From NCBI RefSeq assembly GCF_001436025.1, contig NZ_AZEQ01000015.1:1-64000 (forward strand): a stretch of 64,000 bases of DNA, read 5' to 3'. The position numbers and the translations under genes were made by a program. This document shows positions 53,879 to 63,694 of this stretch, piece by piece. Source of the stretch: Limosilactobacillus mucosae DSM 13345. GTDB taxonomy: Bacteria; Bacillota; Bacilli; Lactobacillales; Lactobacillaceae. The notes below the pieces were generated by a model. That model was given only the letters and a program-made list of their open reading frames with translations. It did no database searches and was not told where the DNA came from. Each line of letters opens with the position of its first letter. The stretch's first letter is position 1.

Positions 53879-54514
53879 CTAGGAATTGGCGATGCCGTGC
53901 ATGACCAGACTCGTTCCTTCATCAGCTGCCGTTTGCAGATCAAAATGCTGGTCAAGCAGAACCATCCTGGCCGTATAGCCTAAAAGCGTCGAGATCATCA
54001 GCTGGACGATGCTTTGAGTTGCCAGGTCTGCTCTGATCTGTCCTCGATTTTGATAAAATTCAAAAATCTTTAAAAACGGTGCGGCAACCTGTTTGGTAAA
54101 GGCAGCAGCCACCTCTTGACGCAGACGTGGCTGTTCTAAAAACGATCCACACATTAACCGAGCAAAGTTGCGATTGTTGTCGACCAGCTGCAGCCGATTC
54201 AAAATCATCTCGTGAACCAGATCGCCTAATCCTGGATATTGACGTACCAAGATCTCCTGTGTAAACTCAGTCGTAACCTGGGGAATTACGAATTCACGGA
54301 CTGGCGTTAGAATTGCCGTCAAAATCTCTTGTTTGGTCTTAAACTGCTTATAGACCGTTCCTTCAGCAACACCGGCTTTTTGGGCAATCTGCCGCGTACT
54401 GGTCTGGTTAAAGCCCTGGGTGGCAAACAGCTCCATACTGGCACGCAAAACCGCCTGCTGACGCTGGGTTATATCCATCTTAGCCAGCATGTTTTCAAAA
54501 ATATCTTCAGCCAT
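53879..54514 (-). CDS. TetR-family regulator of the adjacent ABC exporter
   Basis: 211 residues. N-terminal HTH: ATQGFNQTSTRQIAQKAGVAEGTVYKQFKTKQEIL (about 33-67). C-terminal ligand domain variable. Last gene of the ABC operon (13 nt after the permease), so it is cotranscribed with the transporter it likely represses through the twin operators at 56405-56454. AAGGAG precedes the ATG. Confidence 0.9.
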   Translation of the reverse strand: MAEDIFENMLAKMDITQRQQAVLRASMELFATQGFNQTSTRQIAQKAGVAEGTVYKQFKTKQEILTAILTPVREFVIPQVTTEFTQEILVRQYPGLGDLVHEMILNRLQLVDNNRNFARLMCGSFLEQPRLRQEVAAAFTKQVAAPFLKIFEFYQNRGQIRADLATQSIVQLMISTLLGYTARMVLLDQHFDLQTAADEGTSLVMHGIANS

Positions 54515-54527
54515 CTCAACAGCTCCT

Positions 54528-55667
54528 TTAAACTGGACGATATTTTCTTAACGATAACACATTAAGAATGATAAACAAAACTGCAAAGCCAACCAGAATG
54601 CCCAGCTCACTGCCAACCTGCAAAAGACCAGCACCTTTTTCAATGAGGTTGGTCATTGCCGTTGAGCCATAATAAAGCGGCGCACAATAGCCAATCAGCT
54701 TTAGCCAGTGCGGCATGGTATCAAACGGAATCAGCCCAGAAAACAGAATCTGTGGAATAACGATGATTGGTACAAACTGCATCATCTGGAATTCTGATTG
54801 AGCAAATGCCGAGATCAAAAGGCCTAAGGTGAGCGCAACCAACGCAACAAGAATATTGGTTAAAAAGACGCCGCTAAGACTGCCCAAAACCTGCATTTTA
54901 AAAATCCAGATGCTAAAGCCAACGATAATCAAGGTCTGCACGATCGCAAACGTGCCATAGCCAAGGATATAGCCGCCGATCAATTCACCGCGACGAATCG
55001 GAGTTGCCAAGACCCGATCCAGCGTGCCGCGCGTCCGTTCTCTGAGCAGTGCAATTCCTGAAATCAAAAAAACAAAGAAGAACACGACAAAACTGATCAT
55101 AATTGGAAAAATCGCATCGAAATAAGTCGAATCGGCACTGCCATATAGATACTTGACCGCAACTTTTTTCTCGGCCGTTGACTGACTGCCAACTGACAGC
55201 TGCCTGCCTGTCGCCGGTAGTTGAGCAAGCAGTGTTTGGAGCATTGCCTGCTGCTGTTTGATTATTCGTGTCTGGTTCTGCAGTGCCAGTTTGATCTTTG
55301 CCAGACTGAGGCCTTGGCGAATCAGCTTACTTTGCGATGGGTTGCTGTTTGCCAGCGTCAATGTCAGGCGACCGTGTTCTTCTTTTAAAACACCAGCGTA
55401 GTCATGTTTTCTGATCAGCTGGCGGGCCGTTTGATCTTTGTTCTTTTTAATCTTAACGACTTTGAGATGTTTGGTGCCGTCAACCGCCTTAACCAATGAG
55501 GCATCAACATTCTGTGTCGCCAGGACGGTCGTTTGCGTGGCATTGGTCTGAAAGATGGCCCAGATCAAAGACAGCATCAGTAACGGTCCAAACATCATTA
55601 AAGCCAGCGTACGCCGATCACGCAGCATTTCCAAAACAACTCGCTTAAAGACTGCTAAGATGCGCAT
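54528..55667 (-). CDS. ABC-2 type exporter permease
   Basis: 379 residues. One N-terminal helix (about 17-36), a large external loop (about 40-170), then five helices with GIALLRERTRGTLDRVLATPIRRGELIGGYILGYG, the ABC-2 signature. Works with the ATPase upstream to export a drug or lipid. Its ATG lies inside the end of the ATPase gene (23-nt overlap), with GGAGG at 8 nt. Confidence 0.93.
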   Translation of the reverse strand: MRILAVFKRVVLEMLRDRRTLALMMFGPLLMLSLIWAIFQTNATQTTVLATQNVDASLVKAVDGTKHLKVVKIKKNKDQTARQLIRKHDYAGVLKEEHGRLTLTLANSNPSQSKLIRQGLSLAKIKLALQNQTRIIKQQQAMLQTLLAQLPATGRQLSVGSQSTAEKKVAVKYLYGSADSTYFDAIFPIMISFVVFFFVFLISGIALLRERTRGTLDRVLATPIRRGELIGGYILGYGTFAIVQTLIIVGFSIWIFKMQVLGSLSGVFLTNILVALVALTLGLLISAFAQSEFQMMQFVPIIVIPQILFSGLIPFDTMPHWLKLIGYCAPLYYGSTAMTNLIEKGAGLLQVGSELGILVGFAVLFIILNVLSLRKYRPV

Positions 55668-56385
55668 CTTGAATCCTCCCTGCTTTTAAGAATACTTCTT
55701 CAACGTTATCAACGGCATACCGCTGTTTCAGATCAAGCGGTGTGCCGGCAGCAATCGCCTCACCATTTCGAATCATCAAAAGCTGCGTGGCCTGTTCAGC
55801 ATCCTCCATTACATGCGTTGTCATCAGAATCGTTTTGCCGGCTGCTGCCAGCTGCTTTAACTCCTGCCAGATCTGGATCCGCAGCTCGGGGTCAATCCCC
55901 ACGGTCGGTTCATCCAAAATCAAAAGCTCACTGGTTCCCAACAGCGTAATTGCCAATGAAAGCCGCCGCTTCATACCGCCAGAAAAGTCAGCCACGCGTC
56001 GATCCAGAAACGACTGCAGACTAACCACCCGCGCAACTCGCTCAATCTCTGCAACAGTCTGCTGATGCGGCATTTTGCGCAGGCTGGCAAAGAACTGAAG
56101 ATTTTCACGGGCTGTAAGCGTATCGTATAGAGCATCCGTCTGTCCCATATAGCCAATCTTTTCCAGCAGGTGTCGATTCGGCATGGCTTGGCCAAAAACG
56201 CGTACCGTGCCGCTCATTGGCTTGATCATCCCCATAATTGCCCTAATCAAGGTGGTTTTACCCGAACCACTGGGACCAAGCAGCCCAAGAATCTCACCAG
56301 GACGAACGATAAGATTGATGTTTTTGACTACGGGTTTTTGCTGATAGCCAATCTGGAGGTCGGTAATTGCAATCGTATTTTCCAT
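55645..56385 (-). CDS. ABC exporter ATP-binding subunit
   Basis: 246 residues from the ATG at 56385 (AGAGGG 5 nt upstream; the frame is open further but upstream lies the promoter). Walker A GPSGSGKTT near 39, Q-loop GYMGQTDALYD, signature FSGGMKRRLS, Walker B LLILDEP, switch His TTHVMEDAEQ. Complete ATPase. First gene of the operon ATPase-permease-tetR. Confidence 0.95.
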   Translation of the reverse strand: MENTIAITDLQIGYQQKPVVKNINLIVRPGEILGLLGPSGSGKTTLIRAIMGMIKPMSGTVRVFGQAMPNRHLLEKIGYMGQTDALYDTLTARENLQFFASLRKMPHQQTVAEIERVARVVSLQSFLDRRVADFSGGMKRRLSLAITLLGTSELLILDEPTVGIDPELRIQIWQELKQLAAAGKTILMTTHVMEDAEQATQLLMIRNGEAIAAGTPLDLKQRYAVDNVEEVFLKAGRIQDAHLSSL

Positions 56386-56404
56386 TGTTTCCCTCTTTTC
56401 ATGA

Positions 56405-56454
56405 AGTGAGTATGCACTCATTATAGCGGACGTCAAAGTGAGTCGCAACTCACT
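56405..56454 (-). promoter_or_regulatory. Promoter of the ABC-tetR operon with twin palindromic operators
   Basis: -10 TATAAT (56420-56425), 17-nt spacer, -35 TTGCGA (56443-56448). Operator 1 AGTGAGT-CGCA-ACTCACT (56437-56454, perfect) covers the -35. Operator 2 AGTGAGT-ATGC-ACTCATT (56405-56422, one mismatch) covers the start-site region. Centres are 32 bp apart, about three helical turns. Confidence 0.85.
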
Positions 56455-56548
56455 TTTCAGCAAAAATTAAAACGGCTGGTCGTCGAATGCTTTAATCTAG
56501 TGAATCGCTCAGCAGCATGTTTCTGTTGACCTTTTTTTTGCAGCCACT

Positions 56549-56675
56549 AAAAAAAGCGAATGACCGCCAAAAAAGTCACTCGCTCTCGGAATTAGGAAAA
56601 TTTGAAGTGTGCCAGCGCTTGCCGACGCTGACAACTAATTAGAAGTCTTCGTTCGCAGATAGATTTCTAACTATA
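56549..56675 (-). ncRNA. Predicted small RNA of about 127 nt
   Basis: Between pucR-type gene and the ABC promoter. A free promoter (56682-56710) is followed by three hairpins: an imperfect AGTTAGAA/TTCTAATT-type stem near 56632-56673, TGTCAGCG/CGCTGGCA, and GAGCGAGTGAC/GTCATTCGCT with a run of seven T (56549-56584). No reading frame with an SD. The last hairpin could equally be the terminator of the PucR gene 163 nt upstream. Confidence 0.4.
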
Positions 56676-56681
56676 CGTAAT

Positions 56682-56710
56682 ATTATACGAATAAAATCAT
56701 TGCTTGTCAT
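56682..56710 (-). promoter_or_regulatory. Promoter for the predicted small RNA
   Basis: -35 ATGACA (56705-56710), exactly 17 nt, -10 TATAAT (56682-56687). No coding gene follows on this strand for over 290 bp. Confidence 0.6.
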
Positions 56711-56746
56711 TAGGCATGTCAACTAAAATTTTCCATTGCACTTGTT

Positions 56747-58327
56747 TTATTCGCCTAATTCGCCTGGGTCATCATTGCCGCGCAAAAGCCGATGGACGCC
56801 TAGAGCCTGGTAGAGCTCGAACGATTCAGGCATGACGCCGGGAACAAAGCCAAATCGATTGCTGATCTTATTCAGCCGGTATTTGATCGTATTTCGGTGA
56901 ACGTAAAGCAGATCACCAGCCTGCTCTATATTCTGCGGCGTGTCAAGCAAAAAGGCCATTAGTGTTTCTACCAGATTATGCTGCATGGAGTCCAACCGTT
57001 TTTGCCAACGAATGACCTCAGTGCCTTCTTCCTGCAGCTCTCTTTGACAGCCCCGCGCAAACTCTAAATCAGCCTGATTCAAAAACAAGCGATATGGCAA
57101 GATCGTACGGGCTGCTGGCAGGTATTGAGTGACCAGCTGATACAGTCTTTGAATGCCACCAACGCCATCAACCAAGGCGGCTTCGACTACGACACATTGA
57201 GCAGCCAATTGATGATCGTCCTTCTTAAAGTCAGTTTCCCAATTCTGCCAGTTTTGATAGGAAGGCGTCTTTTCCAACAATACGATCAATTGGTCATTAT
57301 ACCAGTCACTGATCAGCTGGTCGGTATATTGCTCAGTCAGTTGATCAACCCATTTTTTCATCTTAGCTTTGTTAACATCATTCGGACAGCTGACAATCAA
57401 GGCAGCCTGCGTATTTTTAGGCTCAAAACGGTACTGGCGACCAAGTTTGGCGGCCCGAACGATCTGTCCTTGAATGATGGCGCGAATCAGATTTTGATCA
57501 TCCTGATTCTGCCCGCCCCAAAGATTCAAGGCCGTCTGCAGCGTTTCAGCCACTCGCTCGCACGTCAGATTGGTTACCGTCTGGCGGCCAACGAACAAGA
57601 CCGTCTCCTCACTGTTTGGCAAGCGCCAATGCGTAATCTTCATACCATCAGATGTAGTTACCGGCAGCTCGCCATTCATATTAATTTTTTCAACCACGTT
57701 CAAGAGACTTTCCCAGTTGACAACCGCTTCTTTAGGCCAATTTTCACGATACACGATCTCGCCTTGGTCATCGATAACTGCCAATGAAGCCTGTATCTGT
57801 TCGGCCAAAAGCTTTAGGACCTCGCCAACGCTGCGCCGATATTCCGGCATTGCCGAAACGCGACCGATAATTGTCGGTGCAAAGCTGGGATGACGCATCC
57901 GATCTTGGAAAATCGCAAACATGATTTCAGAGATAACGGCACTATAGGTCATGTTCTTTTGCGTTTCCTGGGCAAAAATCATCAAGAAGTTGAGACGATC
58001 AGCCGTTTCCTTGATTTCAGCAGGGAGACTTGGTACCCGCTCGCCAACATAATAAATTACCACGCCAACACAACCAGTTTTGGCCAGCTGTTCGATTTTA
58101 GTGCAATCCGTTACCAGATCATAGTTGTCTTGTTCAATTGAGGTCAGCAGCAGCTGTTCATTAGCCGAATTTTCCGGCTGATAGAGTTCTCGTTGGGCCA
58201 CCGACGTCGCTGTAAAGTCGATTACCGATACTGTTGAAACTATTCGATCCAGCCCTGCTTCGCCTGCTGCGATGTGTGATCGCGACAGGGTTGGCAGTTT
58301 CAATAGGTCGCGAACCCGGACACTCAT
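56747..58327 (-). CDS. PucR-family transcriptional regulator
   Basis: 526 residues from the ATG at 58327 (GGGAG at 8 nt). N-terminal PucR ligand domain (VRDLLKLPTLSRSHIAAGEAGLDRIVSTVSVIDF), a middle CdaR-like domain, and C-terminal HTH_30 with DLLYVHRNTIKYRLNKISNRFG (about 478-500). B. subtilis PucR controls purine catabolism, and the ligand here is unknown. It follows the ACT/PFL pair on the same strand behind a terminator, with repeat elements at its own promoter. Confidence 0.88.
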   Translation of the reverse strand: MSVRVRDLLKLPTLSRSHIAAGEAGLDRIVSTVSVIDFTATSVAQRELYQPENSANEQLLLTSIEQDNYDLVTDCTKIEQLAKTGCVGVVIYYVGERVPSLPAEIKETADRLNFLMIFAQETQKNMTYSAVISEIMFAIFQDRMRHPSFAPTIIGRVSAMPEYRRSVGEVLKLLAEQIQASLAVIDDQGEIVYRENWPKEAVVNWESLLNVVEKINMNGELPVTTSDGMKITHWRLPNSEETVLFVGRQTVTNLTCERVAETLQTALNLWGGQNQDDQNLIRAIIQGQIVRAAKLGRQYRFEPKNTQAALIVSCPNDVNKAKMKKWVDQLTEQYTDQLISDWYNDQLIVLLEKTPSYQNWQNWETDFKKDDHQLAAQCVVVEAALVDGVGGIQRLYQLVTQYLPAARTILPYRLFLNQADLEFARGCQRELQEEGTEVIRWQKRLDSMQHNLVETLMAFLLDTPQNIEQAGDLLYVHRNTIKYRLNKISNRFGFVPGVMPESFELYQALGVHRLLRGNDDPGELGE

Positions 58328-58341
58328 ATTCTCCACTCCCA

Positions 58342-58387
58342 ATTCTAAATTAAAAAAATATTAGAATTATGATACCATATTCTAAAT
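58342..58387. promoter_or_regulatory. Three ATTCTAAAT-type repeats upstream of the PucR gene
   Basis: ATTCTAAAT occurs at 58342-58350 and 58379-58387, with an inverted ATTAGAAT at 58360-58367. Spacing is about 18-19 bp each. Possible autoregulatory operator; AT-rich sequence makes chance matches possible. Confidence 0.35.
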
Positions 58388-58410
58388 AAATCCGCAATTT
58401 CTCATTTAAT

Positions 58411-58461
58411 AATAAAAAAAAGACCGTTAATTGTCAATTTAACCAGACAAGTACGATCTTT
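58411..58461 (-). terminator. Terminator after the ACT/PFL operon
   Basis: AAAGATCGT/ACGGTCTTT arms on minus (58418-58427 and 58453-58461; one G-U), followed by a long T run. Confidence 0.65.
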
Positions 58462-58471
58462 AACATTATCG

Positions 58472-59815
58472 TTAATTTTTAAAACTGTGAACCGGTGCCG
58501 GAATCGTGCCGCCGCGACTGATCATGGCTGCTGAAGAGGCGTGACTGACATCCATGATTGGCGCATAGCCCAGCAGACCACCAAATTCAACCGTATCGCC
58601 AACCTTTTTACCGGGAACCGGAATGACTCGGACCGCCGTCGTTTTGGCATTGATCATCCCAATTGCGGCTTCATCGGCAATCATCCCGCTGATAGTTGAA
58701 GCTTCGATATCACCCGGTACCGCAATCATATCAAGCCCGACCGAGCAGACCGCCGTCATGGCCTCTAGCTTGGAAACGTTCAAGTAGCCAGCATTCACGG
58801 CTTTGATCATCCCAGCATCTTCAGAAACCGGAATGAAAGCGCCGGAAAGCCCGCCGACATGACTGCAGGCCATAATGCCGCCTTTTTTAACAGCATCGTT
58901 AAGCATTGCCAAAGCTGCAGTCGTTCCATGCGCGCCAACGCTTGAAAGCCCGATTTCTTCCAAGATTTCGGCAATTGAGTCGCCAATCGCTGCCGTGGGG
59001 GCCAATGAAAGGTCAACAATTCCAAATTTGGCGCCTAGACGCTTGGCCGCCGTGGTACCAACCAATTGCCCCATCCGAGTAACCTTAAAGGCCGTCTTTT
59101 TGATGGTTTCGGCTACGACGTCCATTGATTCGCCCTTAACCTTTTCAAGGGCTGCCTTGACAACCCCTGGACCCGAGACTCCACAGTTGATGACGACATC
59201 CGATTCGCCAACGCCATGAAAGCCCCCTGCCATAAACGGATTATCTTCGACCGCGTTGCAGAAGATCACCATCTTGGCATTGTTCATGTAGTCCAGTTCG
59301 GAAGCTTCTTTAACGACTTCCCCCATTTCCTTGACGGCATCCATGTTGATCCCCGTTCTTGTGGAGCCAACATTAACGGATGCACAGACCAGGTCAGTCT
59401 GCGTCAAGGCTTCAGGCAGCGACTTGATTAGCGTCTTGTCGCCATTTTGGTAGCCCTTTTGAACCAGTGCTGAATAGCCGCCAATAAAATCAACGCCTAC
59501 CGTTTTGGCAGCTCGATCCAAAGCCAGGGCATACTTGACATAGTCGTGATCACCAGAAGCCGCGGCAATCAATGAAATCGGCGTCACCGTGATACGCTTG
59601 TTGGCAACTGGAATTCCGAATTCAGTTTCGATTTCCTCGCCAACCCGCACCAGATCCTTGGCCTTTTTCGTAATCTTGTCGTAAATTTTTTGACAGGCCC
59701 GATCACTGTCGCTGTCGATACAATCAAGCAGCGAGATCCCCATCGTAATCGTTCGCAGATCAAGTTTTTCCTCAGAGACCATGCGAACCGTTTCCATAAT
59801 CTTTTCAGTTTCCAA
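58472..59815 (-). CDS. PFL family protein (DUF711/UPF0210)
   Basis: 447 residues from the TTG at 59815, which has AGGAGG 6 nt upstream and gives the family N-terminus with [31 protein letters not shown]. The frame is open further but upstream residues are atypical. Conserved [44 protein letters not shown]. Structurally related to glycyl-radical enzyme folds, but function unknown. Its SD overlaps the stop of the ACT gene, so the two are translationally coupled, the normal arrangement of this pair. Confidence 0.9.
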   Translation of the reverse strand: METEKIMETVRMVSEEKLDLRTITMGISLLDCIDSDSDRACQKIYDKITKKAKDLVRVGEEIETEFGIPVANKRITVTPISLIAAASGDHDYVKYALALDRAAKTVGVDFIGGYSALVQKGYQNGDKTLIKSLPEALTQTDLVCASVNVGSTRTGINMDAVKEMGEVVKEASELDYMNNAKMVIFCNAVEDNPFMAGGFHGVGESDVVINCGVSGPGVVKAALEKVKGESMDVVAETIKKTAFKVTRMGQLVGTTAAKRLGAKFGIVDLSLAPTAAIGDSIAEILEEIGLSSVGAHGTTAALAMLNDAVKKGGIMACSHVGGLSGAFIPVSEDAGMIKAVNAGYLNVSKLEAMTAVCSVGLDMIAVPGDIEASTISGMIADEAAIGMINAKTTAVRVIPVPGKKVGDTVEFGGLLGYAPIMDVSHASSAAMISRGGTIPAPVHSFKN

Positions 59816-59825
59816 AACAGGCCTC

Positions 59826-60095
59826 CTATAGCTGGTGCATAGCGTCATACATTTCTTGGTTGCGAATGTTGATGTCAACGCCCAGTTTGGTGCCTAAAGC
59901 ATCCAGTTCTTGGGTTAGCTTTTCAAAATCAGCAGCATCATCGTCTACATCGACCATCATCATCATCGTAAAGTATCCATCCATAATAGTTTGAGAGACG
60001 TCTACGATATTAATGTCATTTTGAGCCAGATAGCTGCTGACCCCTGCAATGATCCCGGTTTTATCCTTGCCAATCGTGGTTAAAATCGCCCGCAT
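59826..60095 (-). CDS. ACT domain protein (UPF0237)
   Basis: 89 residues, a single ACT domain: [36 protein letters not shown]. Members are thought to bind small ligands such as amino acids, and are always next to the UPF0210 protein. AGGAGG precedes the ATG. First gene of the two-gene operon. Confidence 0.93.
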   Translation of the reverse strand: MRAILTTIGKDKTGIIAGVSSYLAQNDINIVDVSQTIMDGYFTMMMMVDVDDDAADFEKLTQELDALGTKLGVDINIRNQEMYDAMHQL

Positions 60096-60266
60096 AATGT
60101 TCCTCCTAAAATCTGCTTAGAAAATGATTATATTTATCTTAACATATTGAACGAACATTTTTAACCATTCAATCATTAATAGAAGTGAATTTTAATGATT
60201 TTTAATAGCGTTCCGATATTTCAGACGGTTAAATCAGAAAAACACGAATGTTATCGCTGTAAAAGA

Positions 60267-61079
60267 CTATTCACCTTTAAAACGGCGAAACGCTTGGCCA
60301 AACCGCAGCTTGAACCTAGCCAACAGCTTAGGATCTAGCTGCATTGTTGAAATCAGCGGACTGGCTGGATCATCAGCATCTAATGGCGCCATAATGCCGG
60401 TAGTCAATGGCCAAAAAAGTGCAATCTCATCGGGCAGATTCGGATCATCTGGATGGCTGGCCACGTACTCATCGAAAAACAGCGCGATTTGCTGCGTCTG
60501 CTCCATAAAATCATACATAGCGGATTCGACTGCCCGCTGCTCGGCATTCTGACGATAGATCACTGCACTGCGCTCCCAGTCATAAAGTCCTGATTTGGTA
60601 ATCTCATTGAATAAAACAGCCAGCCCGGCCATAAAATCAGTATCATCATCGATTGCTACGCGCATCCCCAAAATCTCAGCATAGGAGAGCTCCGCTACGC
60701 CAATCATCTCTTCATCAGCAACCGGATTATAGATCGTGATCGTCCAGCGAGAATCAAACTGATCCGGCTTGGCACTATAATCAACCTTTAAAATCTCATC
60801 ACTGGCAACCGGCTCTTGATTGATCAGTTCCGCAATCACGCAGCGCGCCATAAAAATACCAATCAAAGTTGCACTGTCAGGTAGCGGCAAGCTCGTGTAG
60901 TCCGCCAGATCATCCTGCAGGTCTAGCAGTTCGTTTTGATATTTGCGAATCATGGCAGCCTGCTGTTCGGAAGTTAAAAAATCGTTTCCCCATTTACGAC
61001 CTAATTCATATAAGTAGACATCACTGTTAAGCATTCGGATGATGTCTTGCCAAGTTATCGTTTTCAAAGCTTTCACCAT
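60267..61079 (-). CDS. Uncharacterised 270-residue protein
   Basis: 270 residues, soluble, very acidic (many Asp/Glu). No domain, signal or membrane helix recognised. Segments such as ITWQDIIRMLNSDVYLYELGRKWGNDFL and LFFDEYVASHPDDPNLPDEIALFWPLTTGIM look globular and well ordered. AGGA precedes the ATG at 7 nt. Stands alone between the ACT/PFL operon and pyrC terminator on the same strand. Codon use and GC resemble neighbours, so it is probably a native gene, not a recent import. Confidence 0.7.
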   Translation of the reverse strand: MVKALKTITWQDIIRMLNSDVYLYELGRKWGNDFLTSEQQAAMIRKYQNELLDLQDDLADYTSLPLPDSATLIGIFMARCVIAELINQEPVASDEILKVDYSAKPDQFDSRWTITIYNPVADEEMIGVAELSYAEILGMRVAIDDDTDFMAGLAVLFNEITKSGLYDWERSAVIYRQNAEQRAVESAMYDFMEQTQQIALFFDEYVASHPDDPNLPDEIALFWPLTTGIMAPLDADDPASPLISTMQLDPKLLARFKLRFGQAFRRFKGE

Positions 61080-61152
61080 TTTCTTTTCCTAATTCTGGGT
61101 TGGTATCTCATTTTAACACGTTTCCCAATTGCGAACAAATGTTTGAGGAACA

Positions 61153-61187
61153 AAAAAAAAACCAGACCGCTCTTTTCGATCTGGTTT
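61153..61187 (-). terminator. Terminator of the pyrBC operon
   Basis: AAACCAGA/TCTGGTTT arms (61160-61167 and 61180-61187), nine T on minus. Confidence 0.88.
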
Positions 61188-61200
61188 GAATTTAATAGTT

Positions 61201-62475
61201 TTATCGCTGATAGACAACCTTACCATCAACCAGCGTCAGATCAGCCGTGCCATATACCTGCTCACCGGTAAACGGATTGTTGACGCCTTTGGAAAGATAA
61301 TCAGCTTCATTAAGCGTTCGCTGCGTGGTCAAGTCGAAGATCACGATATCGGCTGGCTTGCCCGGTTCCAGATGCCCAGCTTCATGCAGACCAAAAATGT
61401 CAGCTGGGTTGGTGCTCATCCAGTTCAGCAGCTGTTCCAAGGTGCAGATGCCGCCCTTGACGAATTTGGTATACATCATCGGAAAAGCCGTCTCACTGCC
61501 AGTAATACCGTTAGCTGCCCCCCGCATGTCATCTTTTGGCTTTTCAGCTTGTGAATGTGGGGCATGGTCAGTCGCAATCATGTCAACCGTACCATCAAGC
61601 AGTCCCTCAATCAGCGCCTGCCGATCATCTTCATGACGCAGCGGCGGATTCATCTTGTAATATGAGTTATTGGCCGGGATGTCTTGATCAGCCAGCAACA
61701 GATGATGTGGTGATGCCTCACAGGTTACGTTGACGCCCTGTGACTTGGCAAACCGTACCATCGCAACGCTTTCCTTGGTAGAAACGTGACAGATATGGTA
61801 GTGAACCCCCGTCGCGTTGGCTAAGACCAGATCCCGAGCCACCTGAGCCGATTCCGAAACGCTGGGTGCACCCGGCAGTCCCAGTTCTTCAGCTCGTTTG
61901 CCAGCATTCATGATCCCGCCAAACAGCAGCGAATCATCTTCAACATGCGCCGCCAAGATCATCTTTTCTTTGGCAATGCCTTCCATGGCTTGATACATGG
62001 TGCCAGCCGTCTGAACACCGCTGCCATCGTTGCTGAAGGCATAAGCGCCTGCCTGCTTGAGGCCATGAAAGTCAACCAGTTCCTCACTGGTCCGTCCATG
62101 TGTAATGGCACCATATTGAAAAATGTGGACGACCCCTTCTTTTTGATTCAAAGAAGTCTGTGCTTGCATGCGTGCTGGCGTGTCAGGTACCGGATCAACG
62201 TTTGGCATGGCGCCAACCGTGGTAAAACCACCATGAGCAGCTGCCTTGCTGCCGGCTTCGATCGTTTCCTTATAGGTTTGACCCGGTTCTCTGAAATGCA
62301 CGTGAACGTCAACCAGTCCTGGTGCTACTAATTTGTTGGTGGCATCAATCGTTTCATCGGCGGCCGGCAGATCGTTGCCAATTGCCTGAATCTTGTCATC
62401 AGCAATCCGGACATCCGTTTTAACCAAGTGGCCGTTTACAAAGACCGTACCACCCTTGATCAGTTTTGTCGTCAT
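61201..62475 (-). CDS. pyrC: Dihydroorotase
   Basis: 424 residues from the ATG at 62475. Third step of pyrimidine synthesis. Zinc motif [14 protein letters not shown] near 60, the carbamylated-lysine-region [10 protein letters not shown] (about 88), HICHVSTKE, and the metal-binding ATDHAPHS near 303. The frame is open upstream, but ATG 62475 is one base after the pyrB stop with GGAATAAG context, giving tight coupling. Confidence 0.97.
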   Translation of the reverse strand: MTTKLIKGGTVFVNGHLVKTDVRIADDKIQAIGNDLPAADETIDATNKLVAPGLVDVHVHFREPGQTYKETIEAGSKAAAHGGFTTVGAMPNVDPVPDTPARMQAQTSLNQKEGVVHIFQYGAITHGRTSEELVDFHGLKQAGAYAFSNDGSGVQTAGTMYQAMEGIAKEKMILAAHVEDDSLLFGGIMNAGKRAEELGLPGAPSVSESAQVARDLVLANATGVHYHICHVSTKESVAMVRFAKSQGVNVTCEASPHHLLLADQDIPANNSYYKMNPPLRHEDDRQALIEGLLDGTVDMIATDHAPHSQAEKPKDDMRGAANGITGSETAFPMMYTKFVKGGICTLEQLLNWMSTNPADIFGLHEAGHLEPGKPADIVIFDLTTQRTLNEADYLSKGVNNPFTGEQVYGTADLTLVDGKVVYQR

Positions 62476-62476
62476 C

Positions 62477-63439
62477 TTATTCCAAACCACCCAACTTACG
62501 ACCGCGCAGAACCGCTTCAATCATTGCCATCCGCATGAAGACCCCGTTTTGCATCTGACGGAAGAAGACCGACTTAGGCGCCTCAACCAGTTCACTGGCC
62601 AGTTCAACGTCTCGGTTGATTGGACCTGGGTGCATAATGATGGCATTATCTTTCATCTTGTTGTAGCGATCTTGGTTCATACCGTACTTTTCGTGGTAGG
62701 CTTCCTTGCTGAAGTCTTTTTCGTGAGCATCATCGTTGGAGAGACGTTCATGCTGAACCCGCAGCAGCATGATGGCATCCATTTCGCCAACCAGCTCATC
62801 AACCGGCTTGTATTGACCATATTGCGTAAAGTCTTCGTTGAACCAGTATTCTGGACCAGAGAAGTAGACCTCGGCTCCCAGCTTGTTAAGCAGCTGTGCA
62901 TTGCTACGGGCAACGCGAGAGTGGCTGATGTCACCAATGATGGCGATCTTCAAGCCCTTGAACGTACCAAACTGTTCATGAATCGTCATAACGTCCAGCA
63001 GACATTGTGATGGGTGCTGACCGGAACCATCCCCGGCGTTGACGATGCCGATGTTGGTCTGTTCGCCTTCTTTGGTGTTGATCAAAGGTTCGTAGTAATT
63101 ATTTTCGCTGTGACGAATTACGGCCAAATCAATGCCCAGTGCCGTCATTGTCAGCATCGTGTCATACAGCGTCTCACCCTTTTTAACTGAAGAGTGTGTA
63201 GGATCGAATGGGATCTCCGTCAATCCCAGCTTGCGTTCTGCTACGGCAAAGCTGGTGTGCGTACGCGTGGAGTTTTCAAAGAAGCCGTTAACAACATAGA
63301 CTGGCTTGTTCAGTTGTGGTACGGCACCACCACGCTTAAAGTATTCGGCACGAGCAATCAAAGCGTTGACTTCATCGGCTGACAGATTCTCAACACTGAC
63401 AAAGTTTTCTAAGCGGACAAGGTTCATAGGTTCTAACAT
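62477..63439 (-). CDS. pyrB: Aspartate carbamoyltransferase catalytic subunit
   Basis: 320 residues from the ATG at 63439 (AAGGA about 10 nt upstream). Carbamoyl-phosphate signature [12 protein letters not shown] near 57-68, HSSVKKG lysine, HPSQCLLD, and the C-terminal [11 protein letters not shown]. Second step of pyrimidine synthesis, controlled by the PyrR attenuator in the leader. No regulatory PyrI, as usual in Firmicutes. Confidence 0.97.
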   Translation of the reverse strand: MLEPMNLVRLENFVSVENLSADEVNALIARAEYFKRGGAVPQLNKPVYVVNGFFENSTRTHTSFAVAERKLGLTEIPFDPTHSSVKKGETLYDTMLTMTALGIDLAVIRHSENNYYEPLINTKEGEQTNIGIVNAGDGSGQHPSQCLLDVMTIHEQFGTFKGLKIAIIGDISHSRVARSNAQLLNKLGAEVYFSGPEYWFNEDFTQYGQYKPVDELVGEMDAIMLLRVQHERLSNDDAHEKDFSKEAYHEKYGMNQDRYNKMKDNAIIMHPGPINRDVELASELVEAPKSVFFRQMQNGVFMRMAMIEAVLRGRKLGGLE

Positions 63440-63539
63440 TTTGACAAAATCCTTCCTTAAATTCACGAGTAACCGTTTGGACGCTCACTGTCGTCCTTTA
63501 AATGGCGGATTAAGAATCCTCCTTTGTGAATTTGCCCTT

Positions 63540-63647
63540 AAAAAAACGCCACCCTCCATTTGAGGGCAGCGTTCAACGAAAACAGCATTCACCATGCCGC
63601 AATTTAATTCGTTTCCTTGCTAGCCTCTCTGGACTAAACTTAAAGGA
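63540..63647 (-). promoter_or_regulatory. PyrR-dependent attenuator of pyrBC
   Basis: On the minus strand the leader holds an anti-antiterminator hairpin (63614-63647, TCCTT/AAGGA arms) whose loop carries AGTCCAGAGAGGCTA (63621-63635), the canonical PyrR-binding sequence. A terminator (AACGC...GCGTT, 63545-63572, seven T) follows. UMP-bound PyrR should stabilise the hairpin and favour termination. This is a well-known system. Confidence 0.93.
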
Positions 63648-63665
63648 CATTTATTCATCGCAATA

Positions 63666-63694
63666 AAGATACTCGTTGTTTCTTGCTTTGTCAA
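63666..63694 (-). promoter_or_regulatory. pyrBC promoter
   Basis: Consensus -35 TTGACA (63689-63694), 17-nt spacer, -10 TATCTT (63666-63671). Transcription starts near 63660, just before the PyrR hairpin. Confidence 0.88.
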
